DNA of 64,000 nt from Alteromonadaceae bacterium XY-R5 (GCA_001660395.1 LXWE01000001.1:558001-622000); one strand, 5' to 3'. Positions 44,328 through 55,334 are shown, numbered from the stretch's first letter. Notes: generated by a model not told the origin, from the sequence alone. A program made the numbers and translations.

Positions 44328-44373
44328 ACTATGTAGTTTTGAATTTTATTTTTGGAGTCTTGCTAGGAGATGA

Positions 44374-44449
44374 TGGTGGGTCGTGCTGGATTCGAACCAG
44401 CGACCAATTGATTAAAAGTCAACTGCTCTACCAACTGAGCTAACGACCC
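44374..44449 (-). tRNA. lysT: tRNA-Lys(UUU), copy 3 in transcript order
   Basis: 76 bases with encoded CCA. The anticodon loop is CTTTTAA (anticodon TTT). The acceptor GGGTCGT pairs with ACGACCC, and the D-arm and T-arm are standard. Last of three identical copies in one transcript. Gene symbol approximate. Confidence 0.97.
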
Positions 44450-44475
44450 ATCATAAAGGTGGCTTGATTCAGAAG

Positions 44476-44551
44476 TGGTGGGTCGTGCTGGATTCGAACC
44501 AGCGACCAATTGATTAAAAGTCAACTGCTCTACCAACTGAGCTAACGACCC
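44476..44551 (-). tRNA. lysT: tRNA-Lys(UUU), copy 2
   Basis: Identical in sequence to the neighbouring copies, 26 bases from copy 3 and 35 from copy 1. Confidence 0.97.
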
Positions 44552-44586
44552 AAATCTGAATCTATTACCAAGGTGACTGAAGAAAG

Positions 44587-44662
44587 TGGTGGGTCGTGCT
44601 GGATTCGAACCAGCGACCAATTGATTAAAAGTCAACTGCTCTACCAACTGAGCTAACGACCC
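44587..44662 (-). tRNA. lysT: tRNA-Lys(UUU), copy 1
   Basis: First of the three identical copies, nearest to the promoter at 44694-44721. Same anticodon TTT and encoded CCA. Confidence 0.97.
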
Positions 44663-44693
44663 TTTCTTCAGTTGCCCTAGGCAACGGCGGCAT

Positions 44694-44721
44694 ATAATAC
44701 TCAGATTCTTTTTCGGTGCAA
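44694..44721 (-). promoter_or_regulatory. Probable promoter of the tRNA-Lys cluster
   Basis: On the minus strand TTGCAC, 16 bases, TATTAT, followed by a GC-rich GCCGCCG discriminator typical of stringently controlled stable-RNA promoters. Confidence 0.6.
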
Positions 44722-44783
44722 CCTAAATATCACGATAAATTGCCATCTTTGGTTCGTTTGCCGAAATTACGCACGATCCGTAT

Positions 44784-44812
44784 AAAAAGGGCGCAATAAA
44801 TGCGCCCTTATA
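44784..44812 (-). terminator. Terminator of the tol-pal operon
   Basis: AAGGGCGCA pairs with TGCGCCCTT around ATAAA, with a T-run on the minus-strand 3' side, 40 bases after the cpoB stop. Confidence 0.88.
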
Positions 44813-44851
44813 AGTCTTGATACCACCTGATTAGGTGATTTTTCCAAACAG

Positions 44852-45634
44852 TTACATGCTCTTCAGATAATTCTGAGCCATGCTACTGGAGCTGGAATTT
44901 GGGTATTCTGCTATCACAGCTTCAAATAATTGTTTGGCTTTTGCCAAATTTGAACGCTTTTGTTCGACTTGTGCCAGTTTCAACATGGAATCTGCACGCT
45001 TATTTGAATCTGAGAAATCCGTCACAACTTTATTAAATTGCTCGCCAGCACCTGCCCAATCCTGTTTATTGAACAATAATTGCCCAAGCCAGTAATGTGC
45101 ATTTGGTGCATAAGAGGATGCAGGATAACTGCTAAGAAAATCTTTAAACGCCGGAATCGCCTCGTCGTACTTCTTCTCTTTGATGATCAGATTAACGGCC
45201 TGCTCGTAAGCGACGCTATCACTGACATTTGAAGAGGTGCCAGAAGTTGGAGTAGTGGCAACCGGAACACTCGGAGTCATCTCACTATCGAGGCCTGGCA
45301 TACCTGCCTGAGGCTGACCTGATGTGAGTGCTTTTGCCGCTTCAAAACGTTTATCAATTTCCAGATACAGTTCGCGTTGGCGCTGCAGGATTTTTTCCAA
45401 CTGGTAGTTGTGCTCTTCGATGTTGCCACGCAGAGTATTCACTTCCTGCTGTAATTCATCCAGTTGGCCTTGAATGCGATGTTGCGCCGTTGTGCGGCTC
45501 TCTACTACGCGTTCTAAAGCTTCAACCCGTTGGGTAAGACTGTCACTATTAACGTCAACCACAGGCGCCGGAGCCGCATTAACTGCGGCTCCGGTTGCGA
45601 TTGTACAGGCCAGTAAAATACTACGCTTGATCAT
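44852..45634 (-). CDS. cpoB: Cell division coordinator CpoB (YbgF)
   Basis: A 260-residue periplasmic protein. A signal peptide (about 1-21) is followed by a trimerising coiled coil (about 28-100) and TPR repeats (about 135-258: YDEAIPAFKDFLSSYPAS, WAGAGEQFNKVVTDFSDS, LAKAKQLFEAVIAEYPNS). CpoB binds TolA and PBP1B and couples peptidoglycan synthesis to outer-membrane constriction. Last gene of the operon, ten bases after pal. Confidence 0.95.
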   Translation of the reverse strand: MIKRSILLACTIATGAAVNAAPAPVVDVNSDSLTQRVEALERVVESRTTAQHRIQGQLDELQQEVNTLRGNIEEHNYQLEKILQRQRELYLEIDKRFEAAKALTSGQPQAGMPGLDSEMTPSVPVATTPTSGTSSNVSDSVAYEQAVNLIIKEKKYDEAIPAFKDFLSSYPASSYAPNAHYWLGQLLFNKQDWAGAGEQFNKVVTDFSDSNKRADSMLKLAQVEQKRSNLAKAKQLFEAVIAEYPNSSSSSMAQNYLKSM

Positions 45635-45644
45635 CGCGAATTAA

Positions 45645-46199
45645 TTATCTGTAAACCAGAACGCCACGACGGTTCTTAACGAACGCAGCTTCTGTATTAC
45701 CAAGTACAGCTGGTTTCTCTTCACCGTAAGAGACTACGGAAATTTGAGACAGGCTTACACCAGCGTTTTGCAGGTAAGTTTCAATAGATTTCGCACGACG
45801 CTCACCCAGGGCGATGTTGTATTCTGGCGTACCACGGCTGTCACAGTGACCTTCGATAACAACAGTTACACCAGGATTTTTCACCAGGAACGCAGCATGC
45901 TTATCTAGCACTGAGTAAAACTCAGAAGAGATGCTAGAACGATCGAAATCAAAATATACGGTTTGCTCTGCACTCAGGGCAGCGATATCTTTTTTCTGTT
46001 GCTCTGCAGGAGACAACACAGGCTCAACGGCACCAGTTTGAACACCGCTTTGATTCTTCGCAGCTTCAGCAGCGGCAGCTTCTTGCGCAGCTTTGTTTTG
46101 TGCTGCGATGTCCGCATCACTAGGGCTGGAAGAACAGGCCATCATGGTCATTACTGGAATGGCGATGAATAAGCTTTTCAAAACTTTGTTAGGTTGCAT
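45645..46199 (-). CDS. pal: Peptidoglycan-associated lipoprotein Pal
   Basis: A 184-residue outer-membrane lipoprotein. The signal peptide ends in the lipobox MMACSSS (Cys about 22). An Ala-rich linker leads to an OmpA-type peptidoglycan-binding domain (about 75-184), with VVIEGHCDSRGTPEYNIALGERRA carrying the diaminopimelate-contacting Asp and Arg. It tethers the outer membrane to the wall and binds TolB. Confidence 0.96.
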   Translation of the reverse strand: MQPNKVLKSLFIAIPVMTMMACSSSPSDADIAAQNKAAQEAAAAEAAKNQSGVQTGAVEPVLSPAEQQKKDIAALSAEQTVYFDFDRSSISSEFYSVLDKHAAFLVKNPGVTVVIEGHCDSRGTPEYNIALGERRAKSIETYLQNAGVSLSQISVVSYGEEKPAVLGNTEAAFVKNRRGVLVYR

Positions 46200-46249
46200 C
46201 CTCTTAATCCTTATTGTTATTCAATTTAAAACATCAAATGAGTTGAGAT

Positions 46250-47608
46250 TTATAGCAAAAATGGCGACCAGCTTGGTGATTTCACCTGCCCGTTTACAGC
46301 TGGCAATCTGGCTTTAAAGCGACCGTCCAGAGAAACCAGAGAAAGTACCTGATTTCCTTCATGTAACGTGCTGTAAATGATCATACTGCCGTTAGGTGCA
46401 ATGCTGGGTGATTCATCCAGATACGTTTGTGTTAGCACAAACATATTACCCGTCGCCAAGTCCTGTCTGGCGATGTGATAATTTCCTCTGGTCCGATTAA
46501 CCAAAACCATCTGGTTGCCATTCGGTGTCACCGTGCCTCCGAGGTTCATGTCACCTGCGAAAGTAAGCCTGCGAACATCCCCTTTTGCTAAATTTACGCG
46601 ATATAACTGAGCTTTACCACCCCGTTCTGAACTAAATATTAAGCTCTGACCATCAGGGGTCCAGGCAGGCTCAGTATCAATTGCCCGGTCGTTAGTGATC
46701 CGGCGCAACTGTTTGCTGGCCAAATCCATAACGTAGATTTCTGGGTTACCATCTTTGGATAAAACCATGGCCATTTTTTTACCGTCTGGCGAGTACGTTG
46801 GCGCGCCATTAATCCCCGGAAAATCCGTCAGGCGGGTGCGGCTCATGGTATAAATGTCCTGCTCGAAGATTTGCGGACGTTTGTTCTCGAAACTTACATA
46901 AGCAAGCTTGTTTGCATCGGGTGACCAGGAAGGAGACATCAACGGTTCACGAGAACGTAATAAAGTGGTCTCATTGGCGCCGTCATAATCGGCAACAACC
47001 AGCTCATACGGATATTCGTTGGCTTTTCTGTCGCGCACAATCACGTAGGCAATCCGTGTTAAAAAAGCGCCACGCTCTCCGGTTAAGGCCTGATATACGA
47101 TATCGCTGATGCGGTGTGCATACTGACGAAAGCCGCTGGCTTTAATAGTCGTCTGACGACTTTCCAGAATATGATCCTTACTTTGGATCAGTTCACCATT
47201 ACTTAAAATTTGCGCTTTGCCACCCGTAATCTGCCCACGCACCACATCAATCAATTCAAAGTTCACCACGTAAGTGTCGATTGACTGATTCTGTACAGAG
47301 CCGACCAAAATAGCTTCCGCGCCAGTCGCCGCCCAGGCAGCATAGTCCACTTCGCCATCGGCACTTGGATACTGGGGCATTTTCGACGCATCAATAGGAT
47401 TGAATTTACCACTACGACGCAAATCATTGGCTATCACTGTAGTCAGGTTTTCTGGCATCACGCCAGGGCCATTCCAACGAAATGGCACAATACCAATTGG
47501 ACGCGCTGAATCGACGCCCTCGGTAATTACGATATCCAGTGTCGCAAACGCACGCCCACTGGCACATAGGCTGAAGAGTAGACAAACTAACAGTCTGATT
47601 TTTGTCAT
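46250..47608 (-). CDS. tolB: Tol-Pal system beta-propeller protein TolB
   Basis: A 452-residue periplasmic protein: signal peptide (about 1-22), N-terminal alpha/beta domain (about 25-165) and a six-bladed propeller of WD40-like PD40 repeats (for example [32 protein letters not shown] and [19 protein letters not shown]). It links Pal and TolA. The start overlaps the tolA stop by one base. Confidence 0.97.
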   Translation of the reverse strand: MTKIRLLVCLLFSLCASGRAFATLDIVITEGVDSARPIGIVPFRWNGPGVMPENLTTVIANDLRRSGKFNPIDASKMPQYPSADGEVDYAAWAATGAEAILVGSVQNQSIDTYVVNFELIDVVRGQITGGKAQILSNGELIQSKDHILESRQTTIKASGFRQYAHRISDIVYQALTGERGAFLTRIAYVIVRDRKANEYPYELVVADYDGANETTLLRSREPLMSPSWSPDANKLAYVSFENKRPQIFEQDIYTMSRTRLTDFPGINGAPTYSPDGKKMAMVLSKDGNPEIYVMDLASKQLRRITNDRAIDTEPAWTPDGQSLIFSSERGGKAQLYRVNLAKGDVRRLTFAGDMNLGGTVTPNGNQMVLVNRTRGNYHIARQDLATGNMFVLTQTYLDESPSIAPNGSMIIYSTLHEGNQVLSLVSLDGRFKARLPAVNGQVKSPSWSPFLL

Positions 47609-48444
47609 TACAATCCCGGTTCTACAGTTAAATTAATGTCTTTTAGTTTTTCATAAACGTCTGGTTCTGGCGACACTGGTAAAGTATCTGCTCTGTACAC
47701 GGCTGCCTGAGCCGCACGACAGAGAACATTATCACCGCCGAGCACATCGACTTTGGTCACCAATCCGTTCGAAGCCAGCTTGATATGCAGACGACATGAC
47801 TTACCTTTCTGACTGTCATCTACAATCAGATTTTGCTGGATCGTCTGTTTAATCAGTGCCTGATATTTTTGCACTTCAGACAGCACCTGCTGGCTACGCT
47901 GACGCGCCCTGGCAGCTTGCTCCGCACGGATTTGCTCTTGCAGTAAACGCTCCTGCTCGGCCTTGCGCTCGGCTTCCGCTTTGCGTTTGGCTTCTTCTTT
48001 ACGTTTACGCTCAGCTTCCTGCTTTTCAGCTTCGGCCTTTTTCTTTTCGTCCTCTTTACGAGCGGCTTCTTCACGCGCCTTTCTGGCATCATCTTCCTGC
48101 TGTCGCTTTTTAGCTTCAGCGGCGCGAATACGTTCCTGTTCGATTCTTTGTTTGCGCTTTTTTTCGGCTTCGCGACGTTCTAGCTCTTCTTTACGTTTAC
48201 GCTTCTGTTCAGCAATACGCTGCTGTTCTGCGCGCTTTGCAGCTTCTTCCTGCTGGCGAACTTGCTCCAACTTCTTTTCGACTTCCGCTCTGTCCACTGC
48301 CGTGGCCTGGATCACTGGCGCAGGCTGCTGCACATTCAATTCAGGCTGAGGCATATGGTTCAGGTTGAAACTAAAAAGCAAGAATGTTGCCAATCCTGCA
48401 TGCAACACCAAAGATGGACCTAACCCCGAGGGTAGTTGCGTCAT
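47608..48444 (-). CDS. tolA: Cell envelope integrity protein TolA
   Basis: A 278-residue protein with one N-terminal inner-membrane helix (about 10-28). A long Lys/Glu/Ala/Arg helical domain (about 55-190) spans the periplasm. The C-terminal TonB-like domain (about 195-278) includes [17 protein letters not shown] and the conserved cysteine pair with [10 protein letters not shown]. The middle helix is shorter than in E. coli TolA. It carries proton-motive force from TolQR to TolB-Pal. Confidence 0.95.
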   Translation of the reverse strand: MTQLPSGLGPSLVLHAGLATFLLFSFNLNHMPQPELNVQQPAPVIQATAVDRAEVEKKLEQVRQQEEAAKRAEQQRIAEQKRKRKEELERREAEKKRKQRIEQERIRAAEAKKRQQEDDARKAREEAARKEDEKKKAEAEKQEAERKRKEEAKRKAEAERKAEQERLLQEQIRAEQAARARQRSQQVLSEVQKYQALIKQTIQQNLIVDDSQKGKSCRLHIKLASNGLVTKVDVLGGDNVLCRAAQAAVYRADTLPVSPEPDVYEKLKDINLTVEPGL

Positions 48445-48460
48445 TCCTTCGCTACCCCTG

Positions 48461-48886
48461 TCACTTTTTATCCGGGCTGGTTGTCATTAATCCAACCGAA
48501 GGCACGCCTGCATTTTGCAGCATCACCATCAACTGAATGACCTGATCATAACTCACGCCTTTATCACCATTCACCATCACCGGTGTATCGGGTTCTTTTT
48601 GTAAATGCGCAGCAACTAATGCACCGAGCTCAGCCGGTTGAATCGGGCTATCCTGATCACGGCCAACGTTGAGGTAATAATTCCCTTCGGCATCCACCGT
48701 TGCCACTAAAGGCGTTTTACTTTCTTCATCCAGAGGATTAGATTCGGCTTTAGGCAATTCAACCTTAACCCCCTGAGTAATCAGCGGCGCGGTCACCATA
48801 AAGATAATCAATAGTACCAACATCACGTCGATATAAGGCACTACGTTTATCTCGGACACCTGACGCCTGCGCTTTCTTACATACAT
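48461..48886 (-). CDS. tolR: Tol-Pal system protein TolR
   Basis: A 141-residue ExbD/TolR protein. One membrane helix near residues 13-33 carries the proton-path aspartate (VVPYIDVMLVLLIIF, Asp about 20), and the rest is a periplasmic dimer domain. It forms the stator of the TolQR motor. The start lies 12 bases after the tolQ stop. Confidence 0.96.
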   Translation of the reverse strand: MYVRKRRRQVSEINVVPYIDVMLVLLIIFMVTAPLITQGVKVELPKAESNPLDEESKTPLVATVDAEGNYYLNVGRDQDSPIQPAELGALVAAHLQKEPDTPVMVNGDKGVSYDQVIQLMVMLQNAGVPSVGLMTTSPDKK

Positions 48887-48898
48887 AGGAAGCCGCCT

Positions 48899-49612
48899 TT
48901 ACTGTTGAATACCGGATTGTGCTGATGCATCTGGTGAAGGACTGCTCATCACCTGACGATGCAAAATACTGGAAAACTCTTCCATAAAGTTGCCGTAGCT
49001 GTTTTCCAGTTTTTCAACCTGATGGCTAAAACGGTTATAGGCAATGACCGAAGGAATCGCAGCAAACAAGCCCATTGCTGTCGCGATCAACGCTTCTGCA
49101 ATACCGGGTGCTACCATCGCCAGGGTTGCCTGTTGTACCTCACCCAGGGCAATAAACGCATTCATGATCCCCCATACGGTACCAAACAGACCGATGTACG
49201 GGCTGATAGAACCTGCGGTAGCCAAAAACGGTAAGCGGCTTTCAAGTTCATCCACTTCACGAGATAAGGTGACGCGCATGGCTCGGTAGGTACCATCCAT
49301 AATGCCTTGTCCGCTGGTATGGCTGGTTTTGCGCAGGCGAACAAACTCTTTAAAGCCGCTACAGAAAATGCGTCCCATGCCTTGCAGACTTGGACGAGCA
49401 CTCAGTTCCTGATACAAACGACTAAGATCAATACCTGACCAGAACTTATCTTCAAACTTTTTCATCTCTGCTCTGGCGGATGACAACGCTTTATTACGCT
49501 GAAAAATAAAGGTCCAGGACGCGATAGATGTAATCAGTAGTAGCATCATTACCAGCTGCACTAACAGGCTGGCTTGCATAAATAAACCGATTATAGACAT
49601 TTCAGATGACAC
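48899..49612 (-). CDS. tolQ: Tol-Pal system protein TolQ
   Basis: A 237-residue MotA/TolQ/ExbB protein with three membrane helices (about 15-35, 135-160 and 170-195). The conserved proton-channel threonines lie in [18 protein letters not shown] and [20 protein letters not shown]. It forms the rotor/stator ring with TolR. Its start overlaps ybgC by 11 bases. Confidence 0.97.
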   Translation of the reverse strand: MSSEMSIIGLFMQASLLVQLVMMLLLITSIASWTFIFQRNKALSSARAEMKKFEDKFWSGIDLSRLYQELSARPSLQGMGRIFCSGFKEFVRLRKTSHTSGQGIMDGTYRAMRVTLSREVDELESRLPFLATAGSISPYIGLFGTVWGIMNAFIALGEVQQATLAMVAPGIAEALIATAMGLFAAIPSVIAYNRFSHQVEKLENSYGNFMEEFSSILHRQVMSSPSPDASAQSGIQQ

Positions 49613-50009
49613 GTAAGATTTCCTCTTTTATAAATCCGGGGATGGCTTGAGGTCGCATGGTTGATGCATTGATACAGGCAACCTGAACTTGCGCGCTCAC
49701 CATCGGAGCTTGCTCAGGGCCGAGAATCTGTTGAGAAAACAGTAAACTGGCACGCTTTAATTCTACTACCTCACTTTCAATACTCAATAACTGGTTAAAG
49801 CGTGCTGCCACGCGAAAGTCCAGTTCCATGGCTTTGACGACAAAAGCGATGGATTGTTCCAGTAAGGTATCTTGTTCTATGCCTAACTCGCGTAACCATT
49901 CAGTCCGGCCACGCTCAAAAAACTTCAGATAGTTGGCGTGATAAACAATGCCGCCGGCATCCGTATCTTCATAATAGACGCGTACGGGCAGTCTGTGTTT
50001 GATCCCCAT
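49602..50009 (-). CDS. ybgC: Acyl-CoA thioesterase YbgC (Tol-Pal associated)
   Basis: A 135-residue hotdog-fold thioesterase of the 4-hydroxybenzoyl-CoA type, with the active-site stretch [27 protein letters not shown] (Asp about 16). It is the first gene of the tol-pal operon, overlapping tolQ. It is thought to act on acyl-CoA or acyl-ACP near the membrane. Confidence 0.95.
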   Translation of the reverse strand: MGIKHRLPVRVYYEDTDAGGIVYHANYLKFFERGRTEWLRELGIEQDTLLEQSIAFVVKAMELDFRVAARFNQLLSIESEVVELKRASLLFSQQILGPEQAPMVSAQVQVACINASTMRPQAIPGFIKEEILRVI

Positions 50010-50397
50010 TTGAGGCCTGTTGCTCCCTTCTCAAGTTGCAGTAGTTAAGCTAACACAACTTTTTTAACAATGGTATGTACCTATACCGGGTAAAAGTATA
50101 ATTTTTAGCACTTTAAAAAGAGTTTTATTAACAGCCGCAATAATTTCAACTCTGCTGCGATAAGCCACTAAAAATATGGGCTATATCACCAGCCAAAGTA
50201 CTAGACATGAATGCCAATTAGGTCATTAACTCAGTTTAAAACTTACAAAATATGCGAAACGAACAAATAATTCGCAAAAATGCACATTTCCACTAATCCA
50301 ATCATAAGTATCAATAAAGATATTTATTGTTCATTTTTTACACCAAATTAACAACACCTTGTAACTAAAGGGATATATGACATTTTTTTGAATATTT
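50010..50397. other. A/T-rich gap upstream of ybgC
   Basis: Holds the tol-pal promoter side. The strand is markedly A/T-rich, and no protein or RNA gene was recognised before the candidate small-RNA promoter at 50398. Confidence 0.5.
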
Positions 50398-50426
50398 ATT
50401 CTTACATTGCTTTGTGTATATATAAT
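50398..50426 (+). promoter_or_regulatory. Candidate sigma-70 promoter of a small RNA
   Basis: A perfect TATAAT at 50421-50426, with a weak -35 (ATTCTT) 17 bases upstream. It is the only strong -10 in the gap and points toward the terminator at 50622. Confidence 0.4.
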
Positions 50427-50432
50427 TTGGAT

Positions 50433-50651
50433 TAGTTTTACTAATCTGAAATTGAAATTTTTCTCAGTTGCGCAAGTTCGGATAATCTCTAAAATACGCT
50501 TCGTGTTCTGGCTAACACATTACGGTTTCTTTCCGATAGCCAACAAACATTTTTGTCAATTCTCCTGTTGACTTTGATGTTCCCTGGAATGAGTTTTCCT
50601 TCCTTCAACACTTGTTGCTTTGCCCGCTGAATTTTCAGCGGGCTTTTTTTA
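50433..50651 (+). ncRNA. Candidate small regulatory RNA
   Basis: A region of about 220 bases between a TATAAT box and a strong terminator, with no open frame of note. It begins near a GATTAG/CTAATC hairpin, has U/C-rich single-stranded-looking stretches, and ends in a stable hairpin plus seven T, all usual in Hfq-bound RNAs. I could not match it to a named family. Confidence 0.4.
50622..50651 (+). terminator. Strong rho-independent terminator
   Basis: GCCCGCTGAA pairs with TTCAGCGGGC around TT, followed by seven T residues on the plus strand. There is no plus-strand protein gene before it, hence the small-RNA proposal. Confidence 0.9.
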
Positions 50652-50808
50652 TTCTGCAGCAATCAAACAGGCTCGCGCACTTTCTAGCACGTTCTCTCTG
50701 AATAGAAACTTAATCTTGATAAGCAATGCAATCCGGCGGCGTAGTTAGCGTCACCGCGCCTGACAATCAGATACCATCAGGCACGTTAAAAATGAGATAA
50801 GGAGTGAA

Positions 50809-51819
50809 TTAATTGCTGGGGGTGTAATCTACACCAAAGTGTAAGTAAGCTCGCTGGGTCGCAATGCGCCCACGAGGGGTTCGCTGCAAAAAACCTTGTT
50901 GAATTAAAAATGGTTCAATGACATCTTCAATCGTATCTTTTTCTTCGCCAATGGCGGCAGCAAGGTTATCCAGGCCCACTGGTCCTCCCATAAACTTCTC
51001 GATGATTGCGAGCAATAGTTTACGGTCCATGTAATCAAAACCTTCTTTATCAACATCCAACAGATCTAATGCCTGAGACGCAACTTCTGAGCTGATTTTA
51101 CCATTTGCTTTGATCTGAGCGTAATCTCGCACTCGACGTAATAAACGATTGGCGATCCGTGGTGTACCTCGCGAACGCTTCGCTACCTCATGGGCACCCT
51201 CCATTTGCATGTCCAGATTCAGGTAGTCAGCGGAACGCTGAATAATGGTCGTTAAGTCTTTAATATTGTAATACTCAAGACGCTGCACTATGCCGAATCG
51301 ATCCCGTAGCGGCGACGTTAACGACCCAGCACGAGTAGTCGCACCTACCAGAGTAAAAGGCGGCAGATCAAGCTTAATCGAACGGGCAGCTGGCCCCTCG
51401 CCTATCATAATGTCGAGCTGATAATCTTCCATCGCCGGATACAGAATTTCTTCCACCACAGGGCTTAATCGATGAATTTCATCAATGAACAATACATCGT
51501 TTTCTTCCAGATTGGTCAGCAGCGCAGCCAAATCGCCAGCCTTTTCCAAAACTGGTCCTGACGTGGTTTTAATGTTTACACCCATTTCATTGGCCACGAT
51601 ATTGGCCAGAGTGGTTTTCCCTAACCCTGGAGGACCAAAAATAAGCAGATGATCGAGGGCATCATTACGCTGACGCGCCGCTTCAATGAAGATTTCCATC
51701 TGTGAGCAGACATGATCCTGACCTGTATAGTCTGACAGCATTTTCGGACGAATAGCGCGGTCAATCACCTCGTCTTCGCGACTGGCAGTGGGTTGGATCA
51801 GGCGATCAGCTTCAATCAT
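50809..51819 (-). CDS. ruvB: Holliday junction branch-migration ATPase RuvB
   Basis: A 336-residue AAA+ helicase. Walker A is [11 protein letters not shown] (about 60-70), Walker B is LFIDEIHRL (about 110) and sensor 1 is [20 protein letters not shown]. The C-terminal winged helix includes [10 protein letters not shown]. It drives branch migration with RuvA. Last of ruvC-ruvA-ruvB. Confidence 0.98.
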   Translation of the reverse strand: MIEADRLIQPTASREDEVIDRAIRPKMLSDYTGQDHVCSQMEIFIEAARQRNDALDHLLIFGPPGLGKTTLANIVANEMGVNIKTTSGPVLEKAGDLAALLTNLEENDVLFIDEIHRLSPVVEEILYPAMEDYQLDIMIGEGPAARSIKLDLPPFTLVGATTRAGSLTSPLRDRFGIVQRLEYYNIKDLTTIIQRSADYLNLDMQMEGAHEVAKRSRGTPRIANRLLRRVRDYAQIKANGKISSEVASQALDLLDVDKEGFDYMDRKLLLAIIEKFMGGPVGLDNLAAAIGEEKDTIEDVIEPFLIQQGFLQRTPRGRIATQRAYLHFGVDYTPSN

Positions 51820-51908
51820 GGGAACTCACAGACTAACAGTGTTTATTTATACAGTGTGGGAGTATAGGGCTTTCCTTGGATGAGTGAAAGCCCTAAGCAA
51901 TAAGGGGG

Positions 51909-52535
51909 TTAAATCATCGCCCGTAATGATTCACGGATCAGATTTTCGCTGCTCATATCGTCTTTATATACCTGGTTTACCACTTTAATAGCCTGAGCAG
52001 ACTTGTAACCAAGCGCCAGTAATGCACTGATAGCCTCTTCTTTGGCACCACCATCGGCCGCCACAAAGGTAGACTCAACACCCGCAGGCTGACCATCAAG
52101 TAATGGTAAATGCTCTCCACCATCCAAATTCAGTTTTTTCAGCTTATCCTTCATTTCCACCAGTAAACGCTCGGCGGTTTTCTTACCTACTCCTGGCAGT
52201 TTTACCAGAGATGATACATCTTCGTAGCTCACCGCCTGGATAAACTGTTTGGCCGACATACCGGAAAGAATGGTCAGCGCTAGTTTAGGCCCCACGCCAT
52301 TGGCTTTGATCAATTCACGAAATAGCGCCCGCTCGGTTTTATCGGCAAAACCAAACAGCAGTTGGGCGTCTTCACGTACCACAAAATGAGTATAGATAAT
52401 GGCTTCCTGGCCCAATGCCGGCAACTGATAAAAACTGGTCATGGGCAGCTGAATTTCGTAGCCCACCCCATTAGCTTCTAGCAAAATTTCCGGCGCCTGC
52501 TTTTCCAGTAACACGCCGCGAATACGACCTATCAT
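51909..52535 (-). CDS. ruvA: Holliday junction DNA-binding protein RuvA
   Basis: A 208-residue tetrameric junction binder: OB-fold domain (about 1-62), two helix-hairpin-helix motifs ([18 protein letters not shown] and [19 protein letters not shown]), a flexible linker, then domain III (about 155-208) that binds RuvB. It starts 18 bases after ruvC. Confidence 0.97.
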   Translation of the reverse strand: MIGRIRGVLLEKQAPEILLEANGVGYEIQLPMTSFYQLPALGQEAIIYTHFVVREDAQLLFGFADKTERALFRELIKANGVGPKLALTILSGMSAKQFIQAVSYEDVSSLVKLPGVGKKTAERLLVEMKDKLKKLNLDGGEHLPLLDGQPAGVESTFVAADGGAKEEAISALLALGYKSAQAIKVVNQVYKDDMSSENLIRESLRAMI

Positions 52536-52553
52536 AAGATTCCTACACGTTGA

Positions 52554-53075
52554 TTAGCGCAAACGTCCGCGCACGGTTTTCCTGGCCTGACCGGCCAATT
52601 TAATTAAACTTTGTTGCGAATGACCATGGCAAATAGCGACCGCCAGCGCATCCGCCGCATCGGCCTGAGGTGCGCCTGGCAACTTAAGCAAATGGGTAAC
52701 CATGTGCTGTACCTGGGTTTTGTCTGCATTCCCCTTGCCCACCACCGACTGCTTAATTTGTCGCGCTGAATATTCAGCTACGGCAAGGTCGTGATTGGTC
52801 GCCGCTACAATTGCCGCTCCCCGCGCCTGACCTAACTTAAGCGCAGAGTCCGGGTTTTTCGCCATAAACACCTGTTCAATAGCAAAATCGGTTGGCTGGT
52901 ACTGACGAATAATTTCGCTGACGCCATCGTAAATCTGCTTCAGGCGCGGTGCCAGATCTGTACCCTGCACCCTGATACACCCACTGGCAACATACACGAA
53001 CTTCATTCCCACCTGACGAATCACGCCATAGCCAGTAATACGTGAGCCGGGGTCTATGCCTAAAATAATCGACAC
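52554..53075 (-). CDS. ruvC: Crossover junction endodeoxyribonuclease RuvC
   Basis: A 173-residue Holliday-junction resolvase with the RNase-H-like fold. Acidic active-site residues are visible in [13 protein letters not shown] (Asp 7), [20 protein letters not shown] (Glu about 66) and [14 protein letters not shown] (Asp about 138-141). The start is GTG. First of the ruvCAB unit. Confidence 0.97.
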   Translation of the reverse strand: MSIILGIDPGSRITGYGVIRQVGMKFVYVASGCIRVQGTDLAPRLKQIYDGVSEIIRQYQPTDFAIEQVFMAKNPDSALKLGQARGAAIVAATNHDLAVAEYSARQIKQSVVGKGNADKTQVQHMVTHLLKLPGAPQADAADALAVAICHGHSQQSLIKLAGQARKTVRGRLR

Positions 53076-53127
53076 ATCAAAACCTGTTCAGTGAATGGCG
53101 ACTGACATTGCCATCGTCGCCGCGAGA

Positions 53128-53553
53128 TTATGCTAAAAACTCGACAATAGCGTCTTTATTGCTGGGAGACCAGACGCGTTCAATGGCAGCGTCTTTTTCC
53201 AGCCATTCAAATGCAGTGTGCTCTGTTAGCAAAATTGGCTCATCGCCTGCCACGTTGGCCGTGAACACATATTCGGTATTTTCAGTGACGCCTGGGGCAT
53301 AACGGTGACGCCACAGGGTACGAATGGTGTAATGATTGGTGCGCTGACAGTCAGTCAACTGAGCAGGTTCCAACTGGATCCCGGTTTCTTCTGCCACTTC
53401 CCTGATGGCGGTTTGTGCTGGGGTCTCATCCCCTTCCAGCGAGCCGGTAACCGACTGCCAGAAGTTAGGATCATCTTTGCGTTGCAAGACCAGCACTCTG
53501 TGCTGTTGATCGTAAATGACCACCAGCACAGATTCAGGACGCTTAAACTCCAA
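53128..53553 (-). CDS. nudB: Dihydroneopterin triphosphate diphosphatase NudB
   Basis: A 141-residue Nudix hydrolase that removes pyrophosphate from dihydroneopterin triphosphate in folate synthesis. The Nudix box runs about residues 37-59 as G-x5-E-x7-REVAEETGI. It sits two bases after aspS and upstream of ruvC, an order shared by many gammaproteobacteria, which supports the NudB call over other Nudix enzymes. Confidence 0.93.
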   Translation of the reverse strand: MEFKRPESVLVVIYDQQHRVLVLQRKDDPNFWQSVTGSLEGDETPAQTAIREVAEETGIQLEPAQLTDCQRTNHYTIRTLWRHRYAPGVTENTEYVFTANVAGDEPILLTEHTAFEWLEKDAAIERVWSPSNKDAIVEFLA

Positions 53554-53555
53554 AC

Positions 53556-55334
53556 TTATTCCGCCTTGTCGGCGTCATCCGCTTTAACCAGAGTCGCGAT
53601 AGCAAGCTCTTTGAGCTGCTCTGGACTTGCTTCTCCAGGTGCATCCGTTAATGGGCAAGCTGCAGTTGTTGTTTTCGGGAACGCCATAACGTCACGAATA
53701 GAACTTGCACCTGTCATCAGCATCACCATACGGTCTAAACCGAAGGCCAAACCGGCGTGCGGTGGCGCGCCGAATTTCAGGGCTTCCAACAAGAAGCCAA
53801 ATTTAATTTCAGCTTCTTCATCGCTGATGCCCAGAATACGGAACACTTCAGCCTGCATCTCCTGACGGTGGATACGTACAGAACCACCGCCCAGCTCAAC
53901 GCCATTCAGAACCATGTCGTAGGCATCAGAAATCGCGTTTACCGGGTCCGCTGCCAACTGCTCTGGCGTCATATTGCGCGGCGCAGTGAATGGATGGTGC
54001 AGGGCATATAAACGGCCATCGGCTTCTTCAAACATTGGGAAGTCAACCACCCACAATGGACGCCATTCGCCTTGCAGCAATTCAAGATCTTCACCCAGTT
54101 TCAGACGCAGAGCGCCCATGGCTTCGGTTACCACTTTGTAGCTGTCAGCGCCAAACAGCAGAATATCGCCATTTTGTGCGCCCGCGCGTTCAATGATGGC
54201 TTTGGCAACGTCAGCACCTAAGAACTTCAGTACCGGCGACTGCAAACCTTCTTCACCCGCGGCCAGATCATTCACCTTCAGCCAGGCCAGACCTTTAGCA
54301 CCGTAAATACCAACAAACTGACCATAATCATCGATTTGCTTACGAGAAAGCGTCGCACCGCCAGGAACGCGAATAACAGCAACGCGGCCTTTAGCATCGT
54401 TCGCCGGACCAGAGAACACTTTAAATTCAACGTCTTTGACCAAATCAGCAATGTCAGTCAGTTCCAGCGGGTTACGCAGATCTGGCTTATCGCTACCAAA
54501 GCGGGTCATGGCTTCGGCGTAAGTCATACGCGGGAATTCACCCAGGTCAACATTCAGCATGGTTTGGAAAATATGCTTAATCAGACCTTCGGTAATGCTC
54601 ATTACCCCTTCAGAATCCAGGAAGGTGGTTTCAATATCGATTTGGGTAAATTCAGGCTGACGGTCAGCGCGTAAGTCTTCATCACGGAAGCACTTCACGA
54701 TTTGATAATATTTATCCATACCCGCCATCATCAGCAGCTGTTTAAACAACTGAGGCGACTGTGGCAGTGCAAAGAACTGACCTTTGTGGGTGCGGCTTGG
54801 CACCAGATAGTCACGGGCACCTTCTGGTGTCGCTTTGGTCAGGATCGGCGTTTCGATATCCAAAAAGCCTGCATCTTCCATATAACGGCGTACCGCAGCG
54901 GTGACTTTAGAACGGAACATCAAACGCTCAGTCATTACCGGGCGACGTAAATCCAGGTAACGGTACTTCAGGCGCTGTTCTTCGGAGTTTTCCTGATTCC
55001 AGTCTAACGGCAGTACCGCGCTCTTGTTCAGGATTTCGATGCCTTTACCCAGAATTTCGATTTCGCCGGTACGCATATTGGCGTTAACCTGACTCTCAGG
55101 ACGCGCACGCACTAAACCTGTAATTGTTACGCAAAATTCATTACGCAGGCTGTTAGCAACGGCAAACACATCTTCTAAATCCGGATCGTAAACTACCTGC
55201 ACGATACCTTCACGGTCTCGCAGGTCGATAAAGATCACACCACCTAAATCACGACGACGGTTAACCCAGCCGTAAAGGGTGACTTCTTGTCCAATATAAG
55301 ATGCATTAATATTGCCGCAATAATCAGTGCGCAT
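53556..55334 (-). CDS. aspS: Aspartyl-tRNA synthetase
   Basis: A 592-residue class IIb synthetase of bacterial type: N-terminal OB-fold (about 1-105), catalytic core with motif 2 [18 protein letters not shown] (about 217-235), the bacterial insertion (about 290-420), and motif 3 [15 protein letters not shown] (about 530-545). It charges tRNA-Asp. First gene of the aspS-nudB-ruvCAB run. Confidence 0.98.
   Translation of the reverse strand: MRTDYCGNINASYIGQEVTLYGWVNRRRDLGGVIFIDLRDREGIVQVVYDPDLEDVFAVANSLRNEFCVTITGLVRARPESQVNANMRTGEIEILGKGIEILNKSAVLPLDWNQENSEEQRLKYRYLDLRRPVMTERLMFRSKVTAAVRRYMEDAGFLDIETPILTKATPEGARDYLVPSRTHKGQFFALPQSPQLFKQLLMMAGMDKYYQIVKCFRDEDLRADRQPEFTQIDIETTFLDSEGVMSITEGLIKHIFQTMLNVDLGEFPRMTYAEAMTRFGSDKPDLRNPLELTDIADLVKDVEFKVFSGPANDAKGRVAVIRVPGGATLSRKQIDDYGQFVGIYGAKGLAWLKVNDLAAGEEGLQSPVLKFLGADVAKAIIERAGAQNGDILLFGADSYKVVTEAMGALRLKLGEDLELLQGEWRPLWVVDFPMFEEADGRLYALHHPFTAPRNMTPEQLAADPVNAISDAYDMVLNGVELGGGSVRIHRQEMQAEVFRILGISDEEAEIKFGFLLEALKFGAPPHAGLAFGLDRMVMLMTGASSIRDVMAFPKTTTAACPLTDAPGEASPEQLKELAIATLVKADDADKAE

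Noticed and set aside
44363-44647. Open frame of 94 codons across the tRNA-Lys cluster
   Set aside because: It is a repeated translation of the three identical tRNA genes and their spacers, not a protein.
47853-48349. Open frames inside tolA
   Set aside because: They are shadow frames caused by the Lys/Glu/Ala-rich codon pattern of the TolA helix.
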